Positions 8,060-14,819 of a DNA stretch of 37,695 nt are shown here, one piece after another. Within the stretch, counting starts at the first letter, position 1, and each line of letters begins with the position of its first letter. Position numbers and translations under genes: made by a program. The stretch is taken from positions 1-37,695 of IMG/VR virus record IMGVR_UViG_3300003885_000020; one strand, written 5' to 3'. Source of the DNA: a virus. Under the pieces are notes generated by a model that did no database searches, had not been told where the DNA came from, and saw nothing but the letters and a program-made list of their open reading frames with translations.

Positions 8060-8392
8060 ATGGATCCTAATGCACAACTTAACGTAGGCGGTGGGCAATT
8101 TGCTCAGGCTACGGGTGGTGGTGATGCGTTAAGACAGGCTTTTGAAAAACGAGGAATTGATACGTCTATATTAGATAATGTATCCGAGTCAGCTCCAGGT
8201 GGACAAAATATTCCAGGTGCTCCTGCAACTAACAACATAGATACACAGTCACCTGTAGGACAATCTCAAGCTCAAGCTGTTGATAAACAACCCACTAGAA
8301 GTGGAGAAATGGAAATAGCACTCAAATCTCTTGCGAGCGTAGTTTCTACTGAGAATGCTATTGCAAAACAGACATTAAAGTTTGGTATATAA
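8060..8392 (+). CDS. Hypothetical Gln/Gly-rich protein, possible fibre-associated
   Basis: This 110-residue protein is rich in Gly, Gln, Ala, Asn and Pro in residues 1-80, followed by a short helix near the end (ALKSLASVVSTENAIAKQTL). There are no catalytic motifs. It opens the + strand operon that holds fibre-like and lysis genes, and it is the first gene after the divergent promoter. The flexible composition is common in phage assembly or spacer proteins. Function unknown. Confidence 0.6.
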   Translation: MDPNAQLNVGGGQFAQATGGGDALRQAFEKRGIDTSILDNVSESAPGGQNIPGAPATNNIDTQSPVGQSQAQAVDKQPTRSGEMEIALKSLASVVSTENAIAKQTLKFGI

Positions 8393-8403
8393 CATGAACT
8401 ATC

Positions 8404-8610
8404 ATGGTAAACACAGTAGACTACACAAAGGTTGCAACGAACCCTACTAACTACGGTTATTCATCTGCAGGAGTATCTGTACTTCTTTTAACAAACGGCG
8501 GGAAACTTCTTTTAACAGATTCTAGATTTTTGAACATTTCAGGTAGAATATTGCGTAGTGTGGACTATACAAAGGTTGCAACTAACTCTACAGATTATAC
8601 AAAACCATAA
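8404..8610 (+). CDS. Small protein with duplicated ends, fibre-region
   Basis: This 68-residue protein has two copies of the same sequence, near the N-terminus (TVDYTKVATNPTNY) and at the C-terminus (SVDYTKVATNSTDY). Between them is a short beta-type section with LLLTNGGKLLLTDSRFL. The duplication is also visible in the DNA (8410-8449 and 8558-8600). Such short repeats are frequent in phage fibre-tip or bead proteins. The start follows the previous stop by 11 bases and has no Shine-Dalgarno. The next gene starts directly after its stop. Confidence 0.6.
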   Translation: MVNTVDYTKVATNPTNYGYSSAGVSVLLLTNGGKLLLTDSRFLNISGRILRSVDYTKVATNSTDYTKP

Positions 8611-9507
8611 ATGACAGACGTAGATACAAAATTAGAAGATTTAACAGCAATATCATCCCTAGCTTCGGGTGATGTTTTCTATGTATTAGATGTAAGTGAC
8701 ACCACAGAAGGCGCAGGAGGAACTAATAAAAAGGTAACAAAAACTAACCTAGGGTTTGCCTCATCTGGGGCTAATAGTGATATAACCTCTCTTACAGGGC
8801 TTACAACGGCTCTAACAGTGGCACAAGGTGGGACTGGGGCTACATCACTAACAGACGGTGGGTTATTACTGGGTTCTGGTACAGGTGCTATTACAGCTCT
8901 TGGAGTTGCTACAAATGGACAGTTACCAATAGGAGATGGAACTACCGATCCACAGCTGGCTACTCTCACATCAGGAAATGCTATTACGATAACTAATGCT
9001 GCAGCTAGTATTACAATAGCTGCAGATGCTGCCAGCCTTACTGCAGATGGAGTGGTAGAGCTAGCTACTTCAGCTGAGATAAACACAGGCACGGATACAG
9101 GGCGTGCTATCCCAGTAGACCAATTTGTGGCCTCTAACAGAAACGTAAGATATGTGATTGTTAGAGTATTGGGAAGTGCAACTAGCGCAACGGCCGCAAC
9201 CACCGTAAGTGGTGATTTTGAGTTTCCCTTTACAGGAACAATAACAGCAGTCGGAGCATACAACGATACAGCAGGAACAACAGGGACAGCTACCTATGAC
9301 ATCAACCTAGGGGGAAGCACGATAATGACTACTAATAAGATTAGTATAGAAACAGGCGAGAAGTCATCTCGGGATGCAGGAACAGCCCCAGCATTAACTA
9401 CCACAGCAATTACAGCAGGAAATATCATAACTTTCGATATTGATACTGCTCAGTCAGGGACAGAGGCCCTTGGGCTTAGTTTTAGATTGGAAGTTAGACT
9501 AACCTGA
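8611..9507 (+). CDS. Tail fibre / receptor-binding protein candidate
   Basis: This 298-residue protein contains features common in phage tail fibres. An N-terminal DTKLEDLTAIS...VSDTTEGAGGTNKKVT section is typical of fibre shafts. It is followed by VAQGGTGATSLTDGGLLLGSG and LTADGVVELATSAEINTGTDTGRAIPV motifs, then a beta-rich head (residues 175-298). The fibre would recognise the cell surface. The start ATG follows the previous stop immediately. The fibre assignment rests on these repeats; the receptor is unknown. Confidence 0.75.
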   Translation: MTDVDTKLEDLTAISSLASGDVFYVLDVSDTTEGAGGTNKKVTKTNLGFASSGANSDITSLTGLTTALTVAQGGTGATSLTDGGLLLGSGTGAITALGVATNGQLPIGDGTTDPQLATLTSGNAITITNAAASITIAADAASLTADGVVELATSAEINTGTDTGRAIPVDQFVASNRNVRYVIVRVLGSATSATAATTVSGDFEFPFTGTITAVGAYNDTAGTTGTATYDINLGGSTIMTTNKISIETGEKSSRDAGTAPALTTTAITAGNIITFDIDTAQSGTEALGLSFRLEVRLT

Positions 9508-9508
9508 T

Positions 9509-10093
9509 ATGGCACAATTAATATCAACAACAAGTTCTGGCTCAAACGGAGTTAGGAGTGATGTCTCAGGTAGCTGGAGTGCGGCAAGGACGGATAACCC
9601 CGCGAACGGAGTAACCAACTTCGTAACTCAAGCCGCTACAAACTTCCAATGTGGTAGATGGTTTGGTTTCTTTGATCTTAGTTCTATCCCAGCAGGTTCA
9701 ACCATTGATAGTGTAACTTTTACGTTTCCAGCAGTGGGAAACGTGACTGATTCTGACAGTGGATCAGTAGATGTTGTTGAGCATATTGCGTCTGATCCAG
9801 TTGCAGTGGGAGATTTTCTTAACTACAAGAGTCTTAATTCAGATGTTAGTTTTGGAAATGTAGATGTAACAAACTTAAACACTGGATCAACAACAGATGT
9901 GACTATTAATGCAACAGGTATAACTTACATTGAAGCACAGGTTGGTGGCACTGCAAAAATAGGGTTGAGAAGTAGTGAGGACTTTGGCAATTCAGCACCA
10001 AGTGGAAATTCTCAGTATACAATGTCTGTAACAGGGGTTACTTTGACTATAAATTATACTCTATCTTTCACACCAACTGTTACAATATTCTAA
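9509..10093 (+). CDS. Beta-sandwich virion protein, possible carbohydrate-binding
   Basis: The protein has 194 residues. It has the order NxxxGRWFGFFDLSSIPAGSTIDSVTF, then alternating strands and a closing VTGVTLTINYT. This is reminiscent of DNRLRE-like or carbohydrate-binding beta sandwiches, in which a Phe/Leu-Asp-Leu-Ser-Ser-Ile-Pro motif follows the first strand. It starts 1 base after the fibre gene and probably works with it at the tail tip. No enzyme residues are apparent. Confidence in the exact fold is moderate. Confidence 0.6.
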   Translation: MAQLISTTSSGSNGVRSDVSGSWSAARTDNPANGVTNFVTQAATNFQCGRWFGFFDLSSIPAGSTIDSVTFTFPAVGNVTDSDSGSVDVVEHIASDPVAVGDFLNYKSLNSDVSFGNVDVTNLNTGSTTDVTINATGITYIEAQVGGTAKIGLRSSEDFGNSAPSGNSQYTMSVTGVTLTINYTLSFTPTVTIF

Positions 10094-10095
10094 CC

Positions 10096-10299
10096 ATGAC
10101 AAACGGAAAAGTGACATTAAGAGATATTTATGAAGTAGTAAATCGCTTGGAAGAAAAACAAGATGAGAGATTGGAAAAACTTGAGAACAGAGTTGACACC
10201 CTTGAGAACTTCCGTGATAGACTACTCGGAATAGCAACCGTTGTAGGATTATTTACAGGAGTAGTGGCAACTTGGATCTGGAAGAAAATATCTCAATAA
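10096..10299 (+). CDS. Coiled-coil membrane protein, XhlA-like lysis accessory
   Basis: This 67-residue protein has an N-terminal coiled coil (residues 10-40, heptads around LEEKQDERLEKLENRVDTLEN). One transmembrane segment follows (about 44-60, IATVVGLFTGVVATWIW), ending in a short basic tail. That layout matches small phage haemolysin XhlA-like proteins, which assist holins. It lies upstream of the endolysin, separated by a minus-strand HNH gene. The start context is TAACCATG. A role in lysis is inferred from topology and neighbours. Confidence 0.65.
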   Translation: MTNGKVTLRDIYEVVNRLEEKQDERLEKLENRVDTLENFRDRLLGIATVVGLFTGVVATWIWKKISQ

Positions 10300-10329
10300 A
10301 TGCTAAAGGTACTCAAACCTAATCGTAAT

Positions 10330-10827
10330 CTAGCCGTGTCCAAAGCTGTGGATTCTGGAATGCTCAGCTTTGCTCAAAACTTGAAGATTTTCAGGCCTAT
10401 TGTCCAGTTTGTTCCCATTTTTGTGGTGAACATCTTCCCCTTGCTTAATGGGTCTACCAATGCTTTGAGAGGCAACAAGTCTGTGTTCAGTAATATAAAG
10501 ACCTTTAGCATTAGGGTGATCTTTTGGGGCATGAATCCACCGATATCCCTCTTTATCAATATATCCTCTAAACTCAGACTTCCTACCTTCATAAAAACAT
10601 TTCTTATTACAATATTTAGCTTTTTTTCTAACGCTAGGCCAATACTCAAATCTTTTTTGACAAGATTTACATTTCTTGATTTTTATCTTTACTCTTGGTC
10701 TTCCAGAACCATGAAATTTATTTCTACAAGCACGAGAACAAAAACTAGACTTAGTTACTTTTTCCGAATGCCATGGCTTGTATTTTTTGTTACACTGATC
10801 ACAAAGACGACTCTGTATAGCAACCAT
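10330..10827 (-). CDS. HNH endonuclease with zinc-finger N-terminus
   Basis: On the minus strand this is a 165-residue protein. The N-terminal half has two Cys pairs of treble-clef or FCS-like type (CDQCNKKY...FCSRACRNK and CKSCQKRF...YCNKKCFY). The C-terminal half is an HNH_3 nuclease: EHRLVASQSIGRPIK, HHKNGNKLDNRPENLQVL, AEHSRIH. The start is taken as the ATG at 10827, 5 bases after a TATAAT, rather than the TTG at 10833. It sits opposite to the surrounding lysis genes and separates them, as expected for a mobile free-standing endonuclease. A + strand frame over the same bases is its shadow. Confidence 0.85.
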   Translation of the reverse strand: MVAIQSRLCDQCNKKYKPWHSEKVTKSSFCSRACRNKFHGSGRPRVKIKIKKCKSCQKRFEYWPSVRKKAKYCNKKCFYEGRKSEFRGYIDKEGYRWIHAPKDHPNAKGLYITEHRLVASQSIGRPIKQGEDVHHKNGNKLDNRPENLQVLSKAEHSRIHSFGHG

Positions 10828-10832
10828 AATCA

Positions 10833-10841
10833 ATTATAGCA
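10833..10841 (-). promoter_or_regulatory. Extended -10 promoter for the minus HNH gene
   Basis: On the minus strand TGC-TATAAT lies 5 bases before the ATG of the HNH gene, giving a leaderless message. The TG of the extended element overlaps the ATG of the endolysin gene on the other strand (10841), so the insertion brought or reused a promoter at the very start of that gene. Confidence 0.6.
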
Positions 10842-11722
10842 TGGTCATCAAACTATTACGTCCGACAAAAAATAGACAAACGCAAGGATACTCTAGTAAG
10901 CATCGTGGTTATGATTTCTCTGGTAAAGGAGATACTAATATTTATGCACCTCTATCTGGTAAAATAGTATTGAGTAAGGATGGAGAAACTAAAAACTGGC
11001 AGAAACCAAAATATACAAGCAAGGGAAAACTATCATCTACCAACTATGGAAATTATTGCAAAATTGAGAGCCAACTTAACAAGGATAAGGTTTTTACGTT
11101 TTTTGCGCATCTCGAACCTGGATCAGTATTATCGAAAGGAACAGAAATATCTCAAGGACAAGTCATCGCAAAGATGGGCCATGTTGGATGGAGCACGGGA
11201 CGCCACCTTCATTTTGAGGCACGTGATGAAAACCAAAAGAACTTCCCCGTTGTATTTGTTGACAAGATGGAAGAAGAGAATGAAGATATGGTTAAAACTA
11301 CGAAGAAACAACAGATAATAGATGCTTATTTGGGAGCTAGACCTGCCCTGCCCCCAAGTGATGATGAGATAAATGCAAGGCTTCAAGAAAATAAAAACCC
11401 AGTAGAGATTACAAGAGATATTTTAACAGGTGATGGCAATTCAAGAGAATACTGGCTAGACAAGTGGGAAATAGATACTTCCCCTGTTAATTGGGAAGAA
11501 ACAGCTAAGGCCTACCAAGATAACTTTAACAGGCTAAAAGAGATTTATGGCTTAGTTCCATCTGCTGATACAGAAGAGGTGTTAGGTAGGGCCTCACGGG
11601 CTCAGGATCGCATTAAAGAGCTAGAGAAGCTACAAGAACCTAAGACTATATATAAGATAGATGGGAAGAATTTTGATAGTATATTGAAAATAGGAAAGTA
11701 TAGAATTATACTTGAGAAATGA
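10841..11722 (+). CDS. Endolysin, M23 metallopeptidase domain
   Basis: The protein has 293 residues. The N-terminal half is a lysostaphin-type M23 zinc endopeptidase: H21 and D25 (HRGYDF), H90 (FFAHLEPG) and H122/H124 (TGRHLHFE) match the metal and catalytic residues. It should cut peptide cross-links in peptidoglycan for lysis or entry. Residues about 150-293 are helical, Glu/Lys-rich and of unknown role, perhaps cell-wall targeting. There is no signal peptide, so a holin would be needed for export. It overlaps the next gene by 4 bases. The domain call is firm; lysis rather than virion use is inferred. Confidence 0.88.
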   Translation: MVIKLLRPTKNRQTQGYSSKHRGYDFSGKGDTNIYAPLSGKIVLSKDGETKNWQKPKYTSKGKLSSTNYGNYCKIESQLNKDKVFTFFAHLEPGSVLSKGTEISQGQVIAKMGHVGWSTGRHLHFEARDENQKNFPVVFVDKMEEENEDMVKTTKKQQIIDAYLGARPALPPSDDEINARLQENKNPVEITRDILTGDGNSREYWLDKWEIDTSPVNWEETAKAYQDNFNRLKEIYGLVPSADTEEVLGRASRAQDRIKELEKLQEPKTIYKIDGKNFDSILKIGKYRIILEK

Positions 11723-12030
11723 GAAAGATAATTATCACAGTTCCCCAAAAAAAAGAGAGATGGGCTGTCACTTTTGGTGGAGGATCCTTTAGAAGGAATA
11801 ATGCCTCACAAGTCTTCAACTATGTAGAGCGGAAATTGTCGAAGTTGAGTCATTCTCTAGGCACACAGCTCGAGGATAAAACTGCTGTTCGTGTGAACTA
11901 TGACAGTGTATACCGAAACGAGAGTTTGAACAGTAAAGACCCCAAGTATCTACTTCAATGTCTTACGGCGTTTTTAGGAGATTATTTGAGTCACGATTTA
12001 CTTTTAAGCAAAACTAAAAAATATACTTAA
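11719..12030 (+). CDS. Hypothetical protein in lysis region
   Basis: This 103-residue protein is coupled to the endolysin by an ATGA overlap. It begins with a beta strand (RKIIITVP), then KKERWAVTFGGGSFRRNN and a helical stretch. It is basic in the middle and has no membrane segment. No family is recognised. The location suggests a role late in infection, but nothing in the sequence proves it. Confidence 0.55.
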   Translation: MRKIIITVPQKKERWAVTFGGGSFRRNNASQVFNYVERKLSKLSHSLGTQLEDKTAVRVNYDSVYRNESLNSKDPKYLLQCLTAFLGDYLSHDLLLSKTKKYT

Positions 12031-12033
12031 GAA

Positions 12034-12186
12034 ATGAGATTCCTACTACAAACAGATAACAATACAGGATTTAAGTTATCTGTATCTTCTGAAAATACAG
12101 AAGAGCTTAAGGTTGCTGAGGAGTTGACGAAGTTGCTAATCGCCAAAATTGAGAAAATTACTGTTACAATAGGACACGAAGAATAA
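12034..12186 (+). CDS. Small hypothetical protein
   Basis: An ATG 3 bases after the previous stop opens a 50-codon frame ending in TAA. The product alternates short strands and a helix (TEELKVAEELTKLLIAKIEK). Codon use matches the neighbours and it fills the gap before the holin-like gene exactly. No family recognised. Confidence 0.5.
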   Translation: MRFLLQTDNNTGFKLSVSSENTEELKVAEELTKLLIAKIEKITVTIGHEE

Positions 12187-12199
12187 GGTGGTGATATTT

Positions 12200-12394
12200 A
12201 TGGCAGATATTGAAGTAAAGTCATTTCTAAAATCAAAAACTATTTGGCTAAACATAATTGGATTAGCTGTAATAATTTTGCAGTCGTCACTATCACTTAA
12301 CTTATTGGGTGATCCAGAGTATCAAGCATTGGCATTAGCCTTGCTTAATATACTTTTAAGATTTTCTACGGATAGTCCTATTAAATTAAAATAG
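12200..12394 (+). CDS. Holin-like small membrane protein
   Basis: From the ATG at 12200 this is a 64-residue protein. It has a short polar N-terminus, a hydrophobic span at residues 13-31 (KTIWLNIIGLAVIILQSS) and a second at about 42-55, then a polar tail ending near TDSPIKLK. The pattern KSxTIWLN-hydrophobic-LLRFxTxxPI is common in small phage holin-like proteins. An upstream GGTGGTGAT is a rare possible Shine-Dalgarno and favours this ATG over the earlier GTG. It probably releases the endolysin to the cell wall. Confidence 0.65.
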   Translation: MADIEVKSFLKSKTIWLNIIGLAVIILQSSLSLNLLGDPEYQALALALLNILLRFSTDSPIKLK

Positions 12395-12398
12395 ATTG

Positions 12399-12683
12399 AT
12401 GTTTGAAAGAGCTAGAAGAGCATTAACAAAACTAAGGCGTAATGCTATCGTGGATAGAGATGGTGGTGATATAGGTGTTCAGCACTACTCAGAAGAAAAG
12501 GGCTGGCACAGAAGAAGATATTGCAGAGTACCCGATGAGCCTTGCCCACACCCCCATGTTCACCACATCAAACCACACGGGGTTGGTGGAAGTGATGAGC
12601 CAGATAATTTAATAACAATACCCTCATGCGAACATATCGGAGTTTGTCCTAGTCAAAACATCAAACCAGGATATTACAAATGA
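12399..12683 (+). CDS. Small HNH nuclease-like protein
   Basis: The protein has 94 residues. The core HVHHIKPHGVGGSDEPDNLITI, with HPH before it and CEH after it, is an HNH signature; the histidines and the DNL asparagine are in place. Cys residues at the two ends may bind structural zinc. Small HNH proteins near terminases often take part in DNA packaging. This one lies far from the terminase here, so its job is open. The ATG at 12399 is preferred to the TTG 3 bases before. It overlaps the next gene by 4 bases. Confidence 0.75.
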   Translation: MFERARRALTKLRRNAIVDRDGGDIGVQHYSEEKGWHRRRYCRVPDEPCPHPHVHHIKPHGVGGSDEPDNLITIPSCEHIGVCPSQNIKPGYYK

Positions 12684-13003
12684 GTGAAAGATACCCGAAA
12701 AATCTAAAACATGGTAAGTACATAGACATCAATAGACAACCTGTGATTCATAAAGATATGCAAAAGGCATATACAGATTACGATGGTACGGGGGATTCTT
12801 TTAAGAAGGTGTTTGAAGAAAGAAGGAAAAAAACTGCAAAGGGTGAGAAATATTGGAATGATGAGTTTGATGAGCAGATGATAGAAGAAGCTAGAGAAAG
12901 AAACAAGAAGCCAGATTTTAAATGGCCTTTGAAGCGAGGCGAACCAGATTTGAATAAACAAATGGAAACATTTAGACAGAAGTTGAGAAAGATATGGAAG
13001 TAA
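12680..13003 (+). CDS. Hypothetical charged protein
   Basis: This 107-residue protein is very rich in Lys, Glu, Asp and Arg, mostly helical, with no hydrophobic core or Cys motif. It starts inside the stop of the HNH gene (ATGA) and is followed after 1 base by a tiny zinc-ribbon gene. No family is recognised. The coupling to the HNH gene hints at a shared process. Confidence 0.55.
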   Translation: MSERYPKNLKHGKYIDINRQPVIHKDMQKAYTDYDGTGDSFKKVFEERRKKTAKGEKYWNDEFDEQMIEEARERNKKPDFKWPLKRGEPDLNKQMETFRQKLRKIWK

Positions 13004-13004
13004 A

Positions 13005-13082
13005 ATGAACCAGATTACATGCCCTAATTGTGGTAAAAAAACAAATCCTAAAAAGAAGAAATGTGAGTGGTGTGGAAGATGA
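13005..13082 (+). CDS. Tiny zinc-ribbon protein
   Basis: This 25-codon frame starts 1 base after the previous stop. It contains two knuckles, CPNCG (C6, C9) and CEWCG (C20, C23), spaced as in a zinc ribbon. It is too short for an enzyme and may bind nucleic acid or a protein partner. The stop overlaps a following ATG. Confidence 0.6.
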   Translation: MNQITCPNCGKKTNPKKKKCEWCGR

Positions 13083-13156
13083 AACATATAGAAGGAAATA
13101 GAAGTTTGTTACAAAAGAAAAGAGGGGTAATCACCCCTCTTTCCAAGTCTAGCTGA
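13079..13156 (+). CDS. Possible tiny peptide overlapping a terminator
   Basis: An ATG overlapping the previous stop opens 25 codons, but the frame runs through the perfect hairpin at 13119-13142. It may be an accident of the terminator sequence. The coupled start is the only support. Confidence 0.25.
   Translation: MKHIEGNRSLLQKKRGVITPLSKSS
13119..13142. terminator. Strong palindromic hairpin, probable terminator
   Basis: AAAGAGGGGT and ACCCCTCTTT are perfect complements around the loop AATC, giving a 10-bp stem. On the minus strand the stem is followed by TTTTCTTTT, a good U tract. On the + strand it has only three Ts. It separates the lysis block from the replication block and may work in both directions. 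Confidence 0.7.
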
Positions 13157-13158
13157 GT

Positions 13159-13170
13159 CTTGCATGCAAG
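13159..13170. repeat. 12-bp perfect palindrome
   Basis: CTTGCATGCAAG is its own reverse complement and lies between the terminator and the replication promoter. It is a candidate operator or protein-binding site. No second exact copy was noticed. Confidence 0.4.
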
Positions 13171-13215
13171 CATGTTCAACAGATTTAGATTACTTCAGCT
13201 TATCACACTAAATAG

Positions 13216-13247
13216 GTGTTGACAACACAGACCTAATATTTCATAGT
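13216..13247 (+). promoter_or_regulatory. Promoter with operator-like inverted repeat at the -35
   Basis: TTGACA (13219-13224), a 17-base spacer and CATAGT (13242-13247) are followed by 5 bases and the ATG at 13253, so the message is leaderless. The -35 lies in the inverted repeat GTGTTG-A-CAACAC, inside a longer imperfect AGGT...ACCT symmetry. A repressor bound there would block the replication operon. Confidence 0.6.
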
Positions 13248-13252
13248 GAAGT

Positions 13253-13483
13253 ATGGCAACTTGGCATATATCTTCTTTTGATTCCGATGGAAATCTTCAT
13301 ATTAACAATATTTTCTTTGATAAACATTGTCATGAACTAGGTAGAATGGCAATGTATTATTTGGTACTTAAAGCTAGGAATACTCCCTATAAAAATAGAA
13401 AACAAATTAGGGAAGTTCTAGGGATTAATGTTACAACCGAATGGAGATGGAGAAACGAGTTAAAAAGAGTAGGTCTTTTATGA
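13253..13483 (+). CDS. Small HTH-like protein at head of replication operon
   Basis: This 76-residue protein has a C-terminal part (residues 35-76: MAMYYLVLKARNT, then KNRKQIREVLGINVTTEWRWRNELKRVG) that looks like a winged or simple helix-turn-helix. The recognition helix would be near TTEWRWRNEL. It is the first gene after the operator-like promoter and overlaps the replication initiator gene by 4 bases. It may regulate replication or its own promoter. The domain call is by pattern only. Confidence 0.55.
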   Translation: MATWHISSFDSDGNLHINNIFFDKHCHELGRMAMYYLVLKARNTPYKNRKQIREVLGINVTTEWRWRNELKRVGLL

Positions 13484-14223
13484 AAAATATGGCAAATAGA
13501 AGGATGTTTTCAAACAGAATAGCAGGGTCAGCAAGATTCTTGCAAATGCCATTGGAGGCACAAGCACTCTATTTTCATCTTATACTAAATGCAGATGATG
13601 ATGGTATTGTTGAGGCATATCCAATAACAAAGTTATTAGGAACTTCACCAGATGTTTTGAAAGTTTTACTAGCAAAATCTTTTATTCAACAACTGAACGA
13701 AGATCAGGTAATGATCTTAAATGACTGGAGTGAACACAACTCGATAAGAGCAGATAGAAAAATCGACAGTATCTATAAAAAACTAATCCCTGAAAACGTC
13801 GAACTAGTTGCACCCAAGCCTCGTTCTGATGTCAAAGACAACAGTAAAAGACTAGGTGGACCGTCCATGGACGGCATAGGTAAGGTTAGGTTAGGTAAGG
13901 TTAGTAGAGTTATTGCTCAAAAAGAGCAATTACACGAAAAACCCTTCAAAAGATTAAAAAAAGACAAACAGAGAGCAGTACACCGACTCGGATATTATCT
14001 GGAAGATGTACTCAAAACAAATATCGTGAATTGGGGTAAGCAAGCAAAGGCTGTCAAGGCAATGGAAAAAGCAGGGTACACTGAAAATCAGATCAAAAAA
14101 GTCATTTACTACATGGCAACTTCTGATAATTTCTTCTCTGACAAGGGTTTTGACCTGACAACCGTCTCGAATCAAATAGGTCGATACAAAGCTCAATCAA
14201 ACAAAAATGGCATATCAAAGTAA
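13480..14223 (+). CDS. Replication initiator / replisome organiser (DnaD-like phage protein)
   Basis: From the ATG at 13480 (ATGA overlap; a longer frame opens at 13441) this is a 247-residue protein. It begins MANRRMFSNRIAGSARFLQM, then LEAQALYFHLILNADDDGIV. That closely follows the start of replication proteins of Firmicutes phages, which read MANRRMFS...FL.MP..AQ.LYFHL...ADDDG. A winged-helix N-terminal domain covers residues 1-95, including an NDWSEHNSIRADRK motif. A linker (about 115-150) and a helical C-terminal DnaD-like domain follow. It should bind the origin and load the helicase. The DNA of its linker carries the candidate origin. Confidence 0.8.
   Translation: MKNMANRRMFSNRIAGSARFLQMPLEAQALYFHLILNADDDGIVEAYPITKLLGTSPDVLKVLLAKSFIQQLNEDQVMILNDWSEHNSIRADRKIDSIYKKLIPENVELVAPKPRSDVKDNSKRLGGPSMDGIGKVRLGKVSRVIAQKEQLHEKPFKRLKKDKQRAVHRLGYYLEDVLKTNIVNWGKQAKAVKAMEKAGYTENQIKKVIYYMATSDNFFSDKGFDLTTVSNQIGRYKAQSNKNGISK
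13859..13905. other. Candidate replication origin inside the initiator gene
   Basis: A perfect 14-bp palindrome, CCGTCCATGGACGG (13861-13874), is followed by repeated GGTAAGGTTA / GGTTA units (about 13879-13903) within the linker of the replication initiator gene. Phage initiator genes often hold their own origin as iterons in this position. The repeats are encoded as GKVRLGKV. Origin function is inferred. Confidence 0.5.
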
Positions 14224-14647
14224 ACAAAACAAAAAAGAAACCTACGCAAAACTCAAAGTAGCTAAGTCTAGTTTTGAAGATAATGAATGGGTTAGATTAT
14301 ATCTAAAATGGGAATCTCTACCCCAATCGGAGAAAAGAATATCCAGAATGGCATGGGACAAATACTACAATGATGTTAAAAATACTCGTGCATATTCCAT
14401 GTTCAAAGAAATGAGTGTTGCTCTTCAGAAGAGTGATAAAAAGAATGTTGACTTTTTAATGAAGGAGTCATCTTCGATGCTCATAGATCAACTTGATGGC
14501 AGATATGAACTTCCTGAACCCACAAGTATCAACCCTTATGACATCAACTCACACAATGGGATAATATCTGCATACCTTAGTACTAAGTCAAGAATTAAAT
14601 CTATGCAGAAGGAAAGTTTAGACTTAGATTTGCGTAATATTTTTTGA
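14207..14647 (+). CDS. Hypothetical replication-region protein
   Basis: This 146-residue protein overlaps the initiator gene by 17 bases. It is helical and rich in Lys, Ser and Tyr, with a WESLPQSEKRISRMAWDKYY section. No motif of a helicase loader (Walker A) is present. Its place after a DnaD-like initiator suggests an accessory replication factor, but no family is recognised. Its final bases hold the -35 of the next promoter. Confidence 0.55.
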   Translation: MAYQSKQNKKETYAKLKVAKSSFEDNEWVRLYLKWESLPQSEKRISRMAWDKYYNDVKNTRAYSMFKEMSVALQKSDKKNVDFLMKESSSMLIDQLDGRYELPEPTSINPYDINSHNGIISAYLSTKSRIKSMQKESLDLDLRNIF

Positions 14648-14672
14648 CATTTCCATTTTCGACCGTTAGTAT
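14644..14672 (+). promoter_or_regulatory. Leaderless promoter (TTGACA-17-TAGTAT)
   Basis: A perfect -35, a 17-base spacer and a -10 are followed by 6 bases and the ATG at 14679. The -35 overlaps the stop codon of the preceding gene. The expected +1 is the A of the ATG. Confidence 0.75.
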
Positions 14673-14678
14673 TGGGCT

Positions 14679-14819
14679 ATGACCAAAAACAAGGCGGCTC
14701 AAGAACTTGGCAAAATGGGTGGTAAGGCCACACTTAAAAAACACGGCAAGGGGTACTTCAAAAAACTAATTGAAAAAAGATGGGCTAAAGAGAAAGAGAA
14801 AGAAGCTCTTGACAACTAA
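14679..14819 (+). CDS. Small KGG-motif protein
   Basis: This 46-residue basic protein has AAQELGKMGGKATLKKHG followed by KGYFKKLIEKRW. It matches the small Gly-Gly-Lys family related to stress protein GsiB/KGG repeats (LGxxGGxxTxxKxGxxxFxxIxxxG), found widely in bacteria and in phages of uncertain role. A probable broken relative lies at 25010-25130. Its end contains the -35 of the next promoter. It is expressed from its own leaderless promoter. Confidence 0.7.
   Translation: MTKNKAAQELGKMGGKATLKKHGKGYFKKLIEKRWAKEKEKEALDN

Noticed and set aside
8679-9263. Minus-strand frame of 194 codons
   Set aside because: Antisense of the fibre gene, rich in Val/Ala/Pro as expected for a shadow of Gly/Thr codons.
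10300-10839. + strand frame of 179 codons
   Set aside because: It is the antisense shadow of the minus-strand HNH endonuclease, which has clear zinc and HNH motifs.
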